A DNA stretch of 64,000 bases from Tachypleus tridentatus (GCF_004210375.1 NC_134830.1:45823094-45887093), one strand, 5' to 3'. Shown: positions 37,010 to 50,417, counted from the stretch's first letter. The notes: generated from the sequence alone by a model not told the origin. Program-made: numbers and translations.

Positions 37010-37230
37010 GGTTTTTTATCGCGCAAATCTTTACAATGGGTATCTGAGCATAGCCGTCTATAATTTGCGCTGATGGACTTTTATCTGACTAAACAGTGTG
37101 ATGTGACCATCACTTTATAGTGCTACCACAGACCCAAAATTGAGGTGGTTTAACCGCATTAGGACACAAACTATGTATCCTTTAATTTATAGTATCAGCA
37201 CACTAACCTCTTGGCCATATCTGGCTTAGC
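37010..37230 (-). repeat. Probable ancient tRNA-Thr-like SINE
   Basis: Only scattered blocks remain (GCGCAAATCTTTACAATGGG, AGCCGTCTATAATT, CTTGGCCATATCTGGC). Confidence 0.45.
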
Positions 37231-37374
37231 TTCTGTTAGTAAAACATCATTCAAACATAGCTAGAGTCTTATAGTCAAAATTCTACTAAACGTTATGTTC
37301 AGATTACAATAGTTCATTATAAGTATATTTTTGTCTCGTCATCCTGCCGGCCCCCCATTGCTCAGCACCAAGTT

Positions 37375-37455
37375 TGTGTGTGTGTGTATGTGTGTTTGCT
37401 TATAGTAAAGCCACATTAAGCTATCTGCTGAATTCACCGAGGGAGCTAGTGTGAG
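37375..37455 (-). repeat. tRNA-Val-like SINE, family B, partial
   Basis: Minus strand, (GT)n tail and body only. Confidence 0.75.
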
Positions 37456-37469
37456 AGTTCAAACCGATA

Positions 37470-37545
37470 AAATCCAGTTTCCATACTCGTGGTGGACACA
37501 ACACAGACAACCCATTATGTAGGTTTGTTCTGATAAAACAAAGAA
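37470..37545 (+). repeat. tRNA-Val-like SINE, family A fragment
   Basis: Diverged body (TCGTGGTGGACACAACACAG), plus strand, abutting a family B copy. Confidence 0.5.
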
Positions 37546-37968
37546 ATTTATCACGTTCTTAGAATCTAAGTACCACTTTTCGTATAGAGTGACGTAAAAC
37601 TCTTTAATATCTTATTAATACGGTTTTCCACAATCAGCTGATTGCAAATTCTTGCGTATTCTATTTCCATCCTCACAAATACAGTTTAGAGTGATTTTTT
37701 TTTTACATATATTCGAAAAAGTATAACCGAGATTAATGTCAGATATTTGTTCACGTTTATGTTAAATATTCTTCATTAATTGGAATTTTGGGTTATTCCT
37801 TAATTAACAAATGTTGTAATTTTAAAATAAGCCATTAGTATCTGAGCTTGTTAATTCTAACCCAGTAGAGTTACATAAGAATAAAAAAAAAAGCCATTTC
37901 TAGCAATGCGCATCAGTTGTGCTTGGCACAAACAGTAAGCCCAAGTACTGTTAGACCTTCAGCTGCTT

Positions 37969-38239
37969 GGCCCCGCATGGCCAGGTGGGTTAATGCGTTC
38001 GACTCGTAATCTGAGTGTCGCGGGATCGAATCCCGGTCGCACCAAACATGTTCGCCCTCCCAGCCGTGGGGGCGTTATATTGTTACGGTCAATCCCACTA
38101 TTCGTTGGTAATAGAGTAGCCCAAGAGTTGGTAGAGGGTGGTGATGACTAGCTCCTTCCCTCTTGTTTTACACTGCTAAATTAGGGACGGCTGGCGCAGA
38201 TAGCCCTAGAGTAGCTTTGCGCGAAATTCAAAAACAAAC
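37969..38239 (+). repeat. tRNA-Thr-like SINE, full length
   Basis: Plus strand, head GGCCCCGCATGGCCAGG. Confidence 0.95.
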
Positions 38240-38697
38240 TTTCATTCTTTCACAATTTACGCGTTTAACAATACTGCAATATTTGTATGGTTTACAAATA
38301 CTTTAAATAAAATGTTGGTTTGGGCATTTTCACTGTAGTTGAATTAGAAAGTGTGTTTGTTTAGACTTAATTACGACTTCTTTCGAATATAAAATAACCT
38401 TTTAACGTTTATTATTCGTTTTTCAGAAAAAAATCTACACTTCCTGTGATAGAGTTAAATGGTCGCAACATCGTGTAAAATTTACATACGAATCATACAA
38501 TGTCATTTAAAGATGTTATGTAAAATTATTTTAAAGAAAATAAAGTTTGAAGTATTTTTTCATTAGTTTGCCTTCCTGTCCATTTAAACAAATTAATTAA
38601 GTAAAAATAAAAGTATTGGCCAGTCCCAGGTTAGTTTTGTAGGAATATAATTTGCTTTTATTAGTTATCGTTGTTTTATTTCATTTCGCTTGTGTCT

Positions 38698-38812
38698 TCT
38701 GGTGGGACAAAGATAAACATTCAGATTCACAACACCAAATTCAGGGATTCGATTCCTCTCGATGGATACAACAAATAACTTGATGTGGCTTTGCTATAAG
38801 AAAACATACATT
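38698..38812 (+). repeat. tRNA-Val-like SINE, family B
   Basis: Plus strand, diverged head, body GATGTGGCTTTGCTATAAGA. Confidence 0.85.
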
Positions 38813-38814
38813 TC

Positions 38815-40435
38815 ACTTATTTTATTTTGGTAAAATATTTTGTCAACGAGTTTTTCTTTCACTTGAGGTAGTTTGTATTAATTAGTTAACAAAAATTAAT
38901 CTTACAGGGATACAGACTTGAAACAATTCTATATTTTTGGATATTCAGAGACGTTCCCCTTACTTCTACGTGATGAACCTGTTAGAGCCACTCCTTTTAA
39001 GCCTATTTCGTAGTGTTTGATTTTGAACTCAGCGGCACCATTCAACGAAATATAGAAGAGATAAAAAAGCGCGTATATTCATTCACATTAGCACATAGTA
39101 ATATACAACAAAGACTTTACCATTTTTGTTTAGTTTATATATTGTTAAGTAAACTATTTTATCAGAGAATTTCAAAATTAATTCGAACTCTGTTTTAATT
39201 CCGTTGTATTGTCTTAATACTTTTGCTATACTGTAAGTTAATTTGTCTTAGGCAAACAAACGGTTTACTTGGTTTCCAGAGACGAAAACGAGTTGGAAAT
39301 TTGTTACGTGTTTTTCTTTTTTACTAAAGACCCTTACACTTTTTTCTCATATCGTAAGTTTTAAATTTTCAAATGATTAAACACGATCTTCATTTTCAAA
39401 GCAGGCCATCTCATAAATAGACATCTATTGAGGTCATTCTCTAGAGATGTTCAAAAAGAACAACTTATAGCCTTCACATAACAAGTGATATGTTAACTTT
39501 CTAAGCGTAACCTTTCACCAGAGCAGAAAAATGCCAGAGCATCTTTGCTAAAACTGAATCTTACGAGAGGCTTCAAACATCCTATTGAGGTCTTCCTGAT
39601 GACGTCATTATATGGAACATATTGCAGAACTAAATTATATCTTGCTAATAATTCAGCATTGATATGCTTCAAAACACGCGTTGGTTACAATTTATCTTAA
39701 ATAGCTGGTGAAGCTATTAAAACGCTTTTTGATCACAATGCGGAAAAACATATTTATCAGGCGTCGATAAAAGGAAATAGGCTTGCATTAGTAATTTAGT
39801 ACAATCACCAAGTGTCCTTTGTTGAGCAAGGTGGGGACAAGGAACGGGGAAGACACTAACTACCCCTACCTACTTGCTGGAAACCTCCTGCCCCGATTCA
39901 CAAGGACGCCAGGTGCACGTGCTATTTAGCGTTAAACTTCTAAGGTCAATGTCTTCTAGCATCACGAAGGGAAGTGTGTTTTTTACCCATACTTTCTCAG
40001 TTATTCTGTCTTCCTAGCTTCCTTCACATTACAACACAAAATAATCTCACATGTTGAGGTTTCTATTGGAGCAGAACTCTTTTCAGTTCATCGTTGAATT
40101 TGTTCCGTGAGCTAAAACTAATCACTCGAAGTAAAACAATTAACATAACCATTAAGTATTTTAGAGTCTTTCTCAACAAAAAAGAAAGAAGAACGTTCAG
40201 CCGAGTTATAGACAGTACAATCTATCTGAATTCAAAAGTTCTGAAAATAATTTTGTCTAGCGACTTAGCATTGTTTTAGTTTGGTTACATTCCGTAATTT
40301 TAAAATGAGTGTTACATATCCCTAACATTTAAAATGTTTGTCTTGTTTAATTGTTCGTATCTACTTGTGCTAAGTATGGCCATCATGGAAAGTATATTTT
40401 ATTCCCCTGTAGTAATATAACTGTACACAACTTTT
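38815..40435. other. No gene seen; GC-richer patch at 39830-39960
   Basis: Holds a perfect CRE palindrome at 39600-39607 and a locally GC-richer patch around 39830-39960 that I cannot identify. Confidence 0.4.
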
Positions 40436-40438
40436 AGT

Positions 40439-40713
40439 GGCCCAGCATGGCCAGGTGGGTTAAGGCGTTCGACTCGTAATCGGAGGGTCGCGGGTTTGAA
40501 TCACAGTCACTCTAAACATGCTCGCTCTTTCAGCCGTGGGTGCGTTATAATGTGACGGTCAATCCCACTATTCGTTGGTAAAAAAGTAGCCCAAGAGTTG
40601 GCGGTGGGTGGTGATGACTGGCTGCCTTTCCTCTAGTCTTACACTACTAAATCATGGACGGCTAGCGCAGATAGCCCTCGTGTAGTTTTGCGCGAAATTA
40701 AACAAACAAACAC
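40439..40713 (+). repeat. tRNA-Thr-like SINE, full length
   Basis: Plus strand, head GGCCCAGCATGGCCAGG, tail AAACAAACAAAC. Confidence 0.95.
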
Positions 40714-41087
40714 AACTTCTATACTTATAGCTTCACATTACTCCTCCTTCATGAAATATCCTAAGCTAATGTTATTTTTCTCAACAGGATATTACGTGTG
40801 TGATTTGACAACGCGTGACAACTCGAGGCGACACGTGATGTCATCAATTCAAAATGCTAAAAACATTAATTTTCTGTTTAATTAAAAGAATAATAATGAA
40901 TAATGTTTCCACGAAGGAAAACAGCACTGTTTGTACATATACGCGTTGCTATTTGATTTATTTTCACTTTTTTAAACAGGTTTTAAGTGATGTTATTAAG
41001 GTATTACTGGATGATTTCACTCGCTTAAAATGAACTAAGGGTGGAACAGAATAAGTTATTAAAAAGCTTTGGATTTGTTGTTTTTTT

Positions 41088-41349
41088 CGAATTTCGCACA
41101 AAGCTACTCGAGGACTATCTGCGCTAGTCGTCCCTAATTTTGCAGTGTAAGACTAGAGGGAAGGCAGCTAGTCATCACCACCAACCACCAACTCTTGGGC
41201 TACTCTTTTGCCAACGAATAGTGAGATTGATCGTAACATTATAACGCCCCGACGGCTGAAAGGACGAGTATGTTTGGTGTGATGGGGACTCGAACCCGCG
41301 ACCTTCGGATTACGAGTCGAGTGCCGTAACTACCTGGCCATGCCGGGCC
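41088..41349 (-). repeat. tRNA-Thr-like SINE, full length
   Basis: Minus strand, head GGCCATGCCGGGCC. Confidence 0.95.
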
Positions 41350-42695
41350 TGTGTGATTAAAAGACCAAAATAATGCAATGGTTCGTTTTTACCCTATCTT
41401 ATGTAGTAGCGTAAGTTATCAAGTTTTTTTGTAAATAAAGATATCTCCGGTTAATAATGTATTTGTTATTCCTTTTTTACGCAAAGAAAACTAACAAAGT
41501 ACCATTAACTTTCTGTTAGAACTAATAAAGAAAATTCGAGCATATCACTCAGATTAGAAGATTTGTAAAACTTGGTGATTAAATAATAATTTGCTTTGTT
41601 ATAATTTTAAAAGGTAAAAAAAACAACAATTAGTTGACCACATAGGTTTCTATTCTCAGTAGTAAATATCAATGGAAAATTAACGTTGTCATGCAGGTAA
41701 AATTTTGTCTTTGTCTCATGCGATTTGTTCAAAAACATAGTACGGAAGGTCTAACCTTCTTAGACATGGAAGTTACGTCATTTTCAAAGTTTTTTTTAAC
41801 CATATTCAGTTGTACTCTTCCTTATATTTCCACAGTTTCCTAAAGATATGGATGTAAACAAGAAAATACAATACGCCCAGTAAGTAGCCCTGACATCAGA
41901 CTCCAATCTAGTAGATGACCACTATCTGCTGATCCTGGGTCGCTCCAAATATATAGGGAGATACTCTCAGTGAGATTGAATAAGATATTTTAAGTCCTAA
42001 CTGGACCTTTCTTCAGTGTACATATAGTTGGAAATACACTGCATAAAGTCCATTTGAATTCCAGACGACTAATCTGTTCATAGCAAAGCATAAAACAGCT
42101 GCCAAGAGCATGTCCAGTAGGCCAATAACATGTGGAATAATATTTTACTTGCATACTGGTCATGTTTCATCCTGCAACCAGAAATATTTATCTGGAGAGA
42201 ATCTAAAATCATATCTAACTCCGATTTCATTGAAGAACGTAACACATGGAAGTGAGCAGAAACAAGCATTCGTGAACGTATTGGCTTCTGTCATTAACAT
42301 CACACATCAACGGGACTACCTACACCCTACAACACATTGTAATGTCATGTTATTATTAACATGGCTCTGACTCTAGCCTAATGGATTATAATGCCCCTAT
42401 CATGCTGAATTGGTCAATAAATTCTTTTAAAAAAAGAACGGGTTTGACAAAATGGAGTCGCTTACATCCACGCGGGACTTATTCCCATACATCATGTATG
42501 TAGCGCTTATAGAGGAAACACTTCCATCTTGCCACTTGAGAATATCTCAAGACACTATAAACACTCTGGGTTTAAGGTTACGATGATGGTAGCAGGCTGT
42601 TCTTTCTGTTTGAGTTGACCATCCTTGATATTTATCTGAAATGTCATGAACTACAAAAATGTATAACTGCCCTTACTATTTGTCCATTTATGAGT
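41350..42695. other. No gene seen
   Basis: Overlapping weak ORFs near 42078-42370 on both strands show no family features. Confidence 0.5.
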
Positions 42696-42699
42696 GCTG

Positions 42700-42795
42700 G
42701 CTAAATAACTACTTGTATTCTCAAGACGGCTAGTATATGTATTAAAACTTTAATTAAAATAAAGTGCAGAACAACGTTCCAACCTTCTTAGGTTA
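42700..42795 (-). repeat. Penelope terminal repeat copy (3' side)
   Basis: Its reverse complement matches the plus strand at 44853-44957 almost base for base: ACCTAAGAAGGTT, then AACGTTG, then TTTATTTTAATTAAAGTTTTAATA. An eight-base piece of the ribozyme-like core (TGAAGATG) is missing, so this copy should not self-cleave. Confidence 0.7.
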
Positions 42796-44852
42796 ACAAA
42801 AGAGTTTGCAGCTGACCGTTGCCGGGTACATGTCTTAGGGACGAGTGTAAACGGATACGGGATTGTAGAGGGCGTTGTAGTTAGATGTTAAGTTATTAAT
42901 TAGTATAGGTATAAAGGTGTTCCTTTGTATTGATTTAATTTTGGTTTGAGTTGTTGTATAAGTAGGGCTTCTTTGATTTTGCTTTTGTTTATCTTTGTTT
43001 CCTTACTTAGGATATTGGTGTTTTCTACGGTTATATTGTGTTTATTTGATTTGCACTGTTCAAAACGTGTTAAGGTTTTTTTTGTATTTTTTAAATCTGA
43101 TTTCCATTTTCTGCTTGTTTCTCCAATATAGAAGTCGTGGCAGTTGTTGCATTGTATTTTATAAATAATGTTGGTGTTGTGTTTGTCAGTGTAGTTTTTA
43201 CATAGTATGGACTTTAGTTTTGTACCTGTTTTTTGAATAAATTTGGTGTTTACTTGAATGTTGTGTTTTGTTCTAAGTTTTTTTTCCAAATGTTGGTTTT
43301 ATTTCGCTGATGTCGGGAACATATGGTATGCAGCAGTATAAGGTTTTGTAATTTGTTGTATCTTAGAATTTATTATTGTTTGTTATTGACTGTGTTATTG
43401 ATCTAGATGTGTGTGTATAATTTTTTCCATGGTTTTTTGAGGAAATTTGTCGATGTTAATGAAGTATTGTTTTATTTTGTTGATTTCATCATTAATTTTA
43501 TAGCATAGTTTTGTGGCTGTGTTTATTTGGTTTCTTAATATGTTGAGTTTTTGTTTCGTTTCATGTGCTGAGTCCCAGGGAATGTATAGTCCAGTATGGG
43601 TGATTTTTCTGTGAATTTCTGATTTGAATTGTGTATCAGTTCTAGTGATCTTGAGGTTAAGAAATGCTGTTTGGTTAGTTGTTTTTTTCCTGTTCACAGG
43701 TAAACTTAATGTTGGGATGTATGAAGTTAACGTTGTTAAAAAAACAACAACTAAGTATGTGTTCTGTAGACATGAATCCACAATTTTATCAACATATCTG
43801 TACCAGTATAGTGATGGGTGTAAGGCTGAATTGATCACTTGAGATTCAATGTGTCATGAAAATGTTGGCTGGAACTGGTGACACGAGATTGCCCATACTT
43901 AGGTCATTTATTTGTAGGTAGTTTTGATTATTGAACATAAAGTTAGTTTTGATGGTAGTGAATTTTATAAAGTTTGCTAATTGGTTGCTGGGGGTATGTA
44001 TCAATGGGTTCGGGTCTTGGATATAAAGTTCTAAAGCTATCTTGCAGGCTTCTGTAGTTGGGACATCTGTGAAGAGGGAGATTACATCAAAACTGGCCAT
44101 TAAGGTTTTATGGTTCAGTTGATTAAGAATAGATTTATAGTTAGAAGAGTCTTTGAAAAAGGGCCCAGCTTATGTTATATATTTAGAAAATACCCACGCT
44201 ACGTATTTATCGAGACTGTAGTTAAATGATTCATAGGTCGGCATTATGGGTCGTACTGGACGATCTCGTTTGTGAGGTTTGTTTGTGCTGTATACTTGTG
44301 GCGTGCGTGAGTCGATCCTGTGTGGGTAAGAATAAAGGTTTTCTGAGATTGTGTTGGTTTTTACCATTTGCACTAGTATTTTGTTTAGTTATTTTCATGT
44401 GTTTTTGTTGGATTTGTGTGTATTGGTTTAAATTTGTTTGTATCTGATAAGAAATTGTTCATTTTTGAATGTATTCATTATTGTTCATTATAACTATAGC
44501 ATTGCTTTTATCTACTTTTAGAATTTTGATGTTATTGTTTTGTTTTAGGTTGTGTAAAGAATTAATATCTTTCCGTGCGAGTTTGTTTTTTTTTAGTTTT
44601 CTTTTCTGTGAAATTACGTTGATGTTTTTTGCGTGAAAATACTTTCAAAAATTTGTTTCAAATACTGTTTTGAGGTGTTTCTAGGAAATAGATGTTTTCA
44701 GTTCTACCTGGAAAGATAGTTTGTTGATTGTCGATAGAAATGTTGTCGAAGTTGTGTCTTCTTTCTGGTGGTTGTTTTCCGTTGTTTTGTTGGTGTTTTT
44801 GGTTTGTGTAGAATGAATCACTATCCAGCAACGATCAATTGCAATCTCTCTT

Positions 44853-44957
44853 TTTTAACCTGAAGATGACCTAAGAAGGTTGAAACGTTGCTCTGTACTT
44901 TATTTTAATTAAAGTTTTAATACCCATATCAGCCGTGTTGAGAATATATTTTGTACT
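44853..44957 (+). repeat. Penelope terminal repeat copy with hammerhead-like core
   Basis: Contains CTGAAGA, a short hairpin ACCT-AAGA-AGGT, then GAAACGTTG (about 44862-44893). That is the order of a minimal hammerhead ribozyme of the kind known in Penelope terminal repeats (CUGAWGA, stem II, GAAAC). It is inverted relative to the copy at 42700-42795. Confidence 0.6.
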
Positions 44958-44959
44958 TC

Positions 44960-46600
44960 AAGCTGGTTTCTCATCATCATGAATTATCAGATTATCAGAT
45001 GTCTTATTTGCATAACAGTTAACTGAAGAAGACAACTGAGATTAATTTGTAACAATAGTTTTGCGTTGTCATGGTTATAATATTATAAATTTCAATTATT
45101 CTTTACTTGTTTTTGTGCATTGCACTTCTAACAGTAACTTTTACTAAAATTGTTCTATTTTTATATGTTTAAATGGAGATTCAGAAGGTTTTTTTAAATA
45201 AGTTTTGATTGGTGGCACACTTTTCTCTAGACTGTAAGTGAACATCACAGTTTATTTCTGTTATCTTATTAACATTATCAAAGTCATCCAAGTAGAATAG
45301 TCATGGCTATCAACATAACTCTTTTTAGCCTTATTTCTATTTTACCCGTTTGTAGAATTTCGTTCTTGACTGCTTTAAAGGAGTTGTTTCCCTCCCTGGT
45401 AATCTCGTTATGCCCATGGTAACTTGCAAAATTGTCCAACTTTCCCACACGAATACTGAGCAGCTATTTTCCATCACTATTTATGTACTAAGTACAAAGT
45501 GAAAAACGTCATATTTTTGTTTTGATCGTACTCGTATATTTTAGCTTTTGATAAGATTTCAGTATTGTTTCAGCTGTGGTCGAGTTTAATAACAGTCCAG
45601 TATCTGATACAGTAAAATTGTCTTGGTTTAAGTTGTACACAGTTTACACACTTATATAGTAGTGTTAGATTTTGCAAAAAATAGTACTTTATAAGCAATA
45701 AACGGTACCTGGGTCAAAGATTAAAGGTCAAGTACTCACCTTCTAACTAAATACAACAACTGTTTATTTCATTGCAGTTATAGCTTATTTTTGTGTGACT
45801 CTCAAAATAAGAATACCAAAGAGTAAGTTAGAAATGTAATTTTTAAGTTGTAATTAAGGTCTTAAATGGGCCAAGAAAATGGTTGTCATTTTCATATTTA
45901 TCTTCATCCAGCCATCTCCCCAGATTTTTTTATTTACAATATTTCTATAGAGTTTGATCGCCACGTATATATTATGTGGCAATACTTGTACAGACATTTT
46001 CCAAAGCACACTAATCTTCTCTGCTTGCTTTCCACAATCCATCTAGTACACGAGGATTATGATATCTGAGCTCCCATTTAAACAGTCTGATAACACTGAC
46101 TGAGGTATGCAACAGTTGAACAGACATGTCAAAGAAGCAACTTTGTATTATAACATGATGCCGTACTTTGTTTAACAAAGCTGGGGAACAACTTTCTTTA
46201 ACACTTCATCATTATATATATTTCGGTAATTTATATTTGTGGTATGACTTTTAGTAAGTCTTATTTTGTATGGGCCTGGGTTCCCAGGTTAATCTATATT
46301 TATTTATTTTTCCAATGCTATTAAATATAGAGGATAGCTCTGTCTTCAACATTTTAACTTCGCAACATAAAGGCATCTTTGTGAGAGAAGTGTATAATTG
46401 TTTTGTTTCAGAAAGGGTTATTAACAAAGACAATCAATTTGCGATGGCATCTACTAAATAAAAAAACGAAAGACATTGTTAAAATGTAATTCTAATATAC
46501 ACATTCCGTTTCATAGTGGCTGTGATTTTTACATAACTTAGTGATTTGCATGTGAAGATTATTATAAAATATCATACTCACTACTCTGTATTCCTAAACA
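44960..46600. other. No gene seen
   Basis: AT-rich, short ORFs on both strands only. Confidence 0.5.
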
Positions 46601-46603
46601 ATA

Positions 46604-46870
46604 GGCTAGGTAGTTTAAGGCGTTCGACTCGTAATCTGAGGGTCGCGGGTTCGAATCCCCGTCGCACCAAACATGCTCCCCATTTTAGCCGTGGGGGCGT
46701 TATAATGTGACCGTAAATCCCACTATTTGTTCGTAAAAGAGTAGCCCAAGAGTTGGCAGTGGGTGGTGATGACTAGCTGCCTTTTCTGTAGTCTTACACT
46801 GCTAAATTAGGGACGGCTAGCGCAAATAGTCCACGTGTAGCTTTGCGTGAAACTCAAAACCAAAAAAAAC
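46604..46870 (+). repeat. tRNA-Thr-like SINE
   Basis: Plus strand; first bases of the head altered, B box intact (GGGTTCGAATCCC). Confidence 0.95.
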
Positions 46871-47342
46871 CTAAACAATATTTTTGTTATTTTATATTTT
46901 GAGAATGATTTTATCTTAGGATTACTTCAACTTGTAGATTCCATGATAACTGTAGTTAGTTAGGAAACCTTCTAACTATGACTTGCTGTACGTAACAAAA
47001 ATTGTAATAATTTTGGCTTTCAAACCCTTCTGTTCCCTTATCATCAGAATTTCCAAGTTGGACTATCCTTATATTTTTTGGATAATTTAAAAGATGGAAA
47101 GTTGGTCACTTGACTAAATTTGTATTTCGTGTGTATCTTTAGCAAACATTTCCATTATATTTTGTACTTGTATAAATATAATGGTACTGTATGTTGAAAG
47201 CTCAAGTAACTACTTCATAGGGTATGGATGGATCTTGGTATGGAAGTTTATTAGGTCTATGCGGAGATACATTTTATAAGCGTTTTTTTTTACATTTTTT
47301 ACAATTACATACAAGGAGATCAACTTTTCACGGTCCATTTAT

Positions 47343-47586
47343 TTGTTTATTTTTGAATTTCGCACAAAGCTAATTTAGCAGTGTAAGACTAGAGGGAAGG
47401 CAGCTAGTCATCACCACCCACCGCCAACTCTTGGGCTACTTTTTTACGAACAAATAGTGGGATTGACTGTCACATTATAACGCCCCCACAGCTGAAAGGG
47501 CAAGCATGTTTGGCGCGATGGGGATGCAAACCCGCGACCCTCAGATTACAAGTCGCACGCCTTAAGACGCTTGGCCATGCCAGGCC
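47343..47586 (-). repeat. tRNA-Thr-like SINE, internal deletion
   Basis: Minus strand; about 30 bp lost between CGCACAAAGCT and AATTTAGCAG. Confidence 0.95.
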
Positions 47587-47689
47587 TTCACGATCCAAGA
47601 TAACCTTTCATTAATAATGAATTTATATAACTTCCGTCCAGGAAATGGGCACTCCAGCCAGCTATAGATAAATTACGATATGATATTTA

Positions 47690-47755
47690 ATTTTGTAGTC
47701 TTACTATAATGTATTTGGGTTTGTAGCCTTATTATAATGTATTTGGATTTGTAAT
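47690..47755. repeat. Two-copy 31-bp tandem duplication
   Basis: TTTGTAGTCTTACTATAATG and TTTGTAGCCTTATTATAATG occur back to back, each followed by TATTTGG. Confidence 0.7.
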
Positions 47756-47759
47756 TGAT

Positions 47760-48995
47760 ATTTTTATTCACTTTTGTCTTTTGGTAGTTATTTTTCTATC
47801 TGTGTGACTTAAGATCATGATTCGGTCAATTACGGTGGATACGTGTTTGAAAATTAACTGAGTAGCTAATTTTAAATTTGATGTCACTGTAGATGGTCTG
47901 AAGAGGAAATGGGGAACAATTATAATAATTTTGTCTCCCAAACCAAATGTGATGTAACTTTATTTCTATTATATGAAAGATTCGCTTTAATATTTTCATC
48001 TGCATATAGAAGGACACCCCTCTTGCTTTACACGAATATTTTATGAATGTGGGACGTTCCTAATAATTTCTAGTTTTAAATAGACAATCTGTGTTTTCAG
48101 TGGACTTTTGGGGGCAGACTTGTCAGACTTCCCTCGTATGATCATTCCTTTTATACAATAAGTGAAATTTAATGAAGCATTATCTTCGTTTTGGTGTTTC
48201 TGTGTATTTCAGCCGTTTTGGACAAGAGTAACTACTGATATTCAATGGCCAGGCATTTTATAGAACAGGTTTGAAACGATCACTAGTAAACCACTGTTCT
48301 CATACACTAGATACGTTATGGAAAGTGCAGAGAGGAAAGATATGCTTTGGACATGAAATTCCCACAATGAAGCCTTTTGCAATGAAGACTACATTGCAGT
48401 GCTATTATTAAGATTGAGGATCGTCAGAAAGAGCACGAATAAACGTGGCGACATAGAATTCAGTGACATGTAAAGTCTGTTTAAATCGTTTTAATATGAC
48501 GTATTTAATCCTATGTAATGACATTGTTCTGGTAAATGCTTTTCTCTTTCTGCTCTTGATAAAAGATATTCCTGCCAGTAGGGGCACCTACCATCATGCC
48601 CCTTTAAAAATTGGAGAGAAACCTAGCTCTTACCTTTTGTCTTACAAACGAACTCTGATCGCAATTACATGCCCGCACGTAAATAAAACAATAGGAATGT
48701 TTTTTTTTCTCCATTGGCTTGTAAAAGGAAAACTTGGTCTAGACAAAAAATACCAAAGTTTTTGCTTGTAAAACAATGTGTTTCTAAGATGCAAACGGCG
48801 TACGAAAAATTTATAATGATTTTAAAAAAATACCGATAAACGTCTAAGAAAAAGAGTGGGTACATCTTTCTTACTGATTTATTATTTGAAGCATATACAA
48901 CCAGTTTTATAATGTTTTGTAAATTATTGTTTACTGTAAACGTGTTTTAGGATTATTCGTTTACAACCACATTGTTGTACCTAATGGCGTAAGAC
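47760..48995. other. No gene seen
   Basis: The plus-strand ORF at 48463-48771 (102 codons) has no recognisable domain. Confidence 0.45.
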
Positions 48996-48996
48996 T

Positions 48997-49090
48997 AGTG
49001 TGTGTGCTTTTCTTATAGCAAAGCCACATTGGGATATCTGGTGAGTCTATCGAGAGGAATCGAACCCCTGATTTTAGCGTTGTAAAAGGC
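48997..49090 (-). repeat. tRNA-Val-like SINE, family B, head truncated
   Basis: Minus strand, stops in the anticodon arm (GCGTTGTAAAAGG). Confidence 0.85.
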
Positions 49091-49702
49091 GTAATAAAGC
49101 GACTTACTTTAAGTATGGGTATGACTAGGATATTTACGAAAAAGTGCAGGAAGCGAATTGTTCTCATTGATATTTGTATAGCAGAAAACAAAGCTTTAAG
49201 ACAAAACAAAACTGGTTGCATCTTATATAGTACATGATAAGCAAACTTCTCACCGGTTTTCTAGCTGTTACATTGCCAATGATCTCTACATTGACAATGG
49301 TGTAAAGGAAAAGACAAGTATTAGCAAATACCTCTGAGGTTTTGGGTTCGGCAATTACCTCCAGATGTAAAGTACGTTTTTATTTTACTAAATTTAACAG
49401 CTGTAATCATTTTCTAGTCAGTACTTCAATGATCAAAACCCCCTTTTTTTTTTTCTTAAAGTGACATCATTGTAACGTACACTTACACGACCCCAGTATA
49501 GTGTACCATTCGTATTACACAGAAGTTATTTTGGGGGTCAAGTGTTTCTTTACCAAATTTATATAGTTTACATATTAAGTTTTTTATCAGCTTCTGATAC
49601 TTACGGAACAAAAATGTGTCAAACGTTAGTTAGTTTTGATTAAATGATGACGCTTACAAACAACTCTTCAAAATTTGTTAGTGCACAACTACACAAGGGT
49701 TT

Positions 49703-49948
49703 GCTTTGTTTTTGAATTTCGCGCAAAGCTACACGAGGGCTTCTGCTTTAGCCGTCCCTAATTTAGCAGTGTAAAACTAGAGGGAAAGCAGCTAGTCATC
49801 ATCATCTACCGTTAACTTTTGGGGTACTCTTTTACCAATGAATAGTGAGATTGACATTATAACGCCCCCATGGTTGAAAGGGCGAGCATGTTTGTTGTGA
49901 TGGGGATTCGAACCTGCGACCCTTAGATTACGAGTCGAATGCCTTAAT
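49703..49948 (-). repeat. tRNA-Thr-like SINE, head truncated
   Basis: Minus strand; stops at GAGTCGAATGCCTTAAT. Confidence 0.9.
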
Positions 49949-50417
49949 CCTGCACAAGGGACTGTCCGCCCTAGATTCGCTGAAGAGATCAGACTCTGAA
50001 TTCTAATGTTGTATGCACGCAAGATCACCGCTGAACCATCAGGAAACTCAAGCAGATGTGTCCCTCCCAATTACAGTTAAGACACATTAGAAGAAATCAT
50101 TCATGCTTCTGTTTTTATAAATATAACATAATGTAAATAACAGTAGAACTGAGGCCATGAGATTGACGAAAAATGGGGGTAATATGTGAAACATTAGATC
50201 GTAATGCTTCGTAAATTTTCATAAGTTAAATATGTGTTATAATAAACCATTTCGGATATTCTCTGTTATTATTTCACCAAAGTACTTTAAAAATATATTT
50301 CAAAATACTTTCTCGATTTTTTTAAGTTTTAAAATTCTTATGAAGAAATAACACACTGAATAAACCTAATATTGAAGGAAAGCTTTCAGAAAGTGGAATT
50401 AATATTAAACAAATACA

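Larger units (their letters stand above)
42700..44957 (-). mobile_element. Penelope-like retroelement, inactivated
   Basis: On the minus strand the parts follow Penelope order. An N-terminal RT segment has KILKVDKSNAIVIMNNNEY (about 44545-44480). RT core pieces include RPVRPIMPTYESFNYSLDKY (44373-44170) and SFDVISLFTDVP (44095-44060). WYRYVDK replaces the catalytic YVDD (about 43800). A GIY-YIG endonuclease domain follows, with IYKIQCNNCHDFYIGETSRK (43289-42900). Stops and frame changes separate the pieces. The element is bracketed by related termini in inverted orientation (about 42700-42795 and 44853-44957). Plus-strand ORFs here are shadows. Confidence 0.85.

Noticed and set aside
43624-43842. 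Plus-strand ORFs inside the Penelope element
   Set aside because: They are antisense to the RT and endonuclease reading frames.
48463-48771. 102-codon plus-strand ORF
   Set aside because: No domain, splice context or codon pattern distinguishes it from chance in AT-rich DNA.
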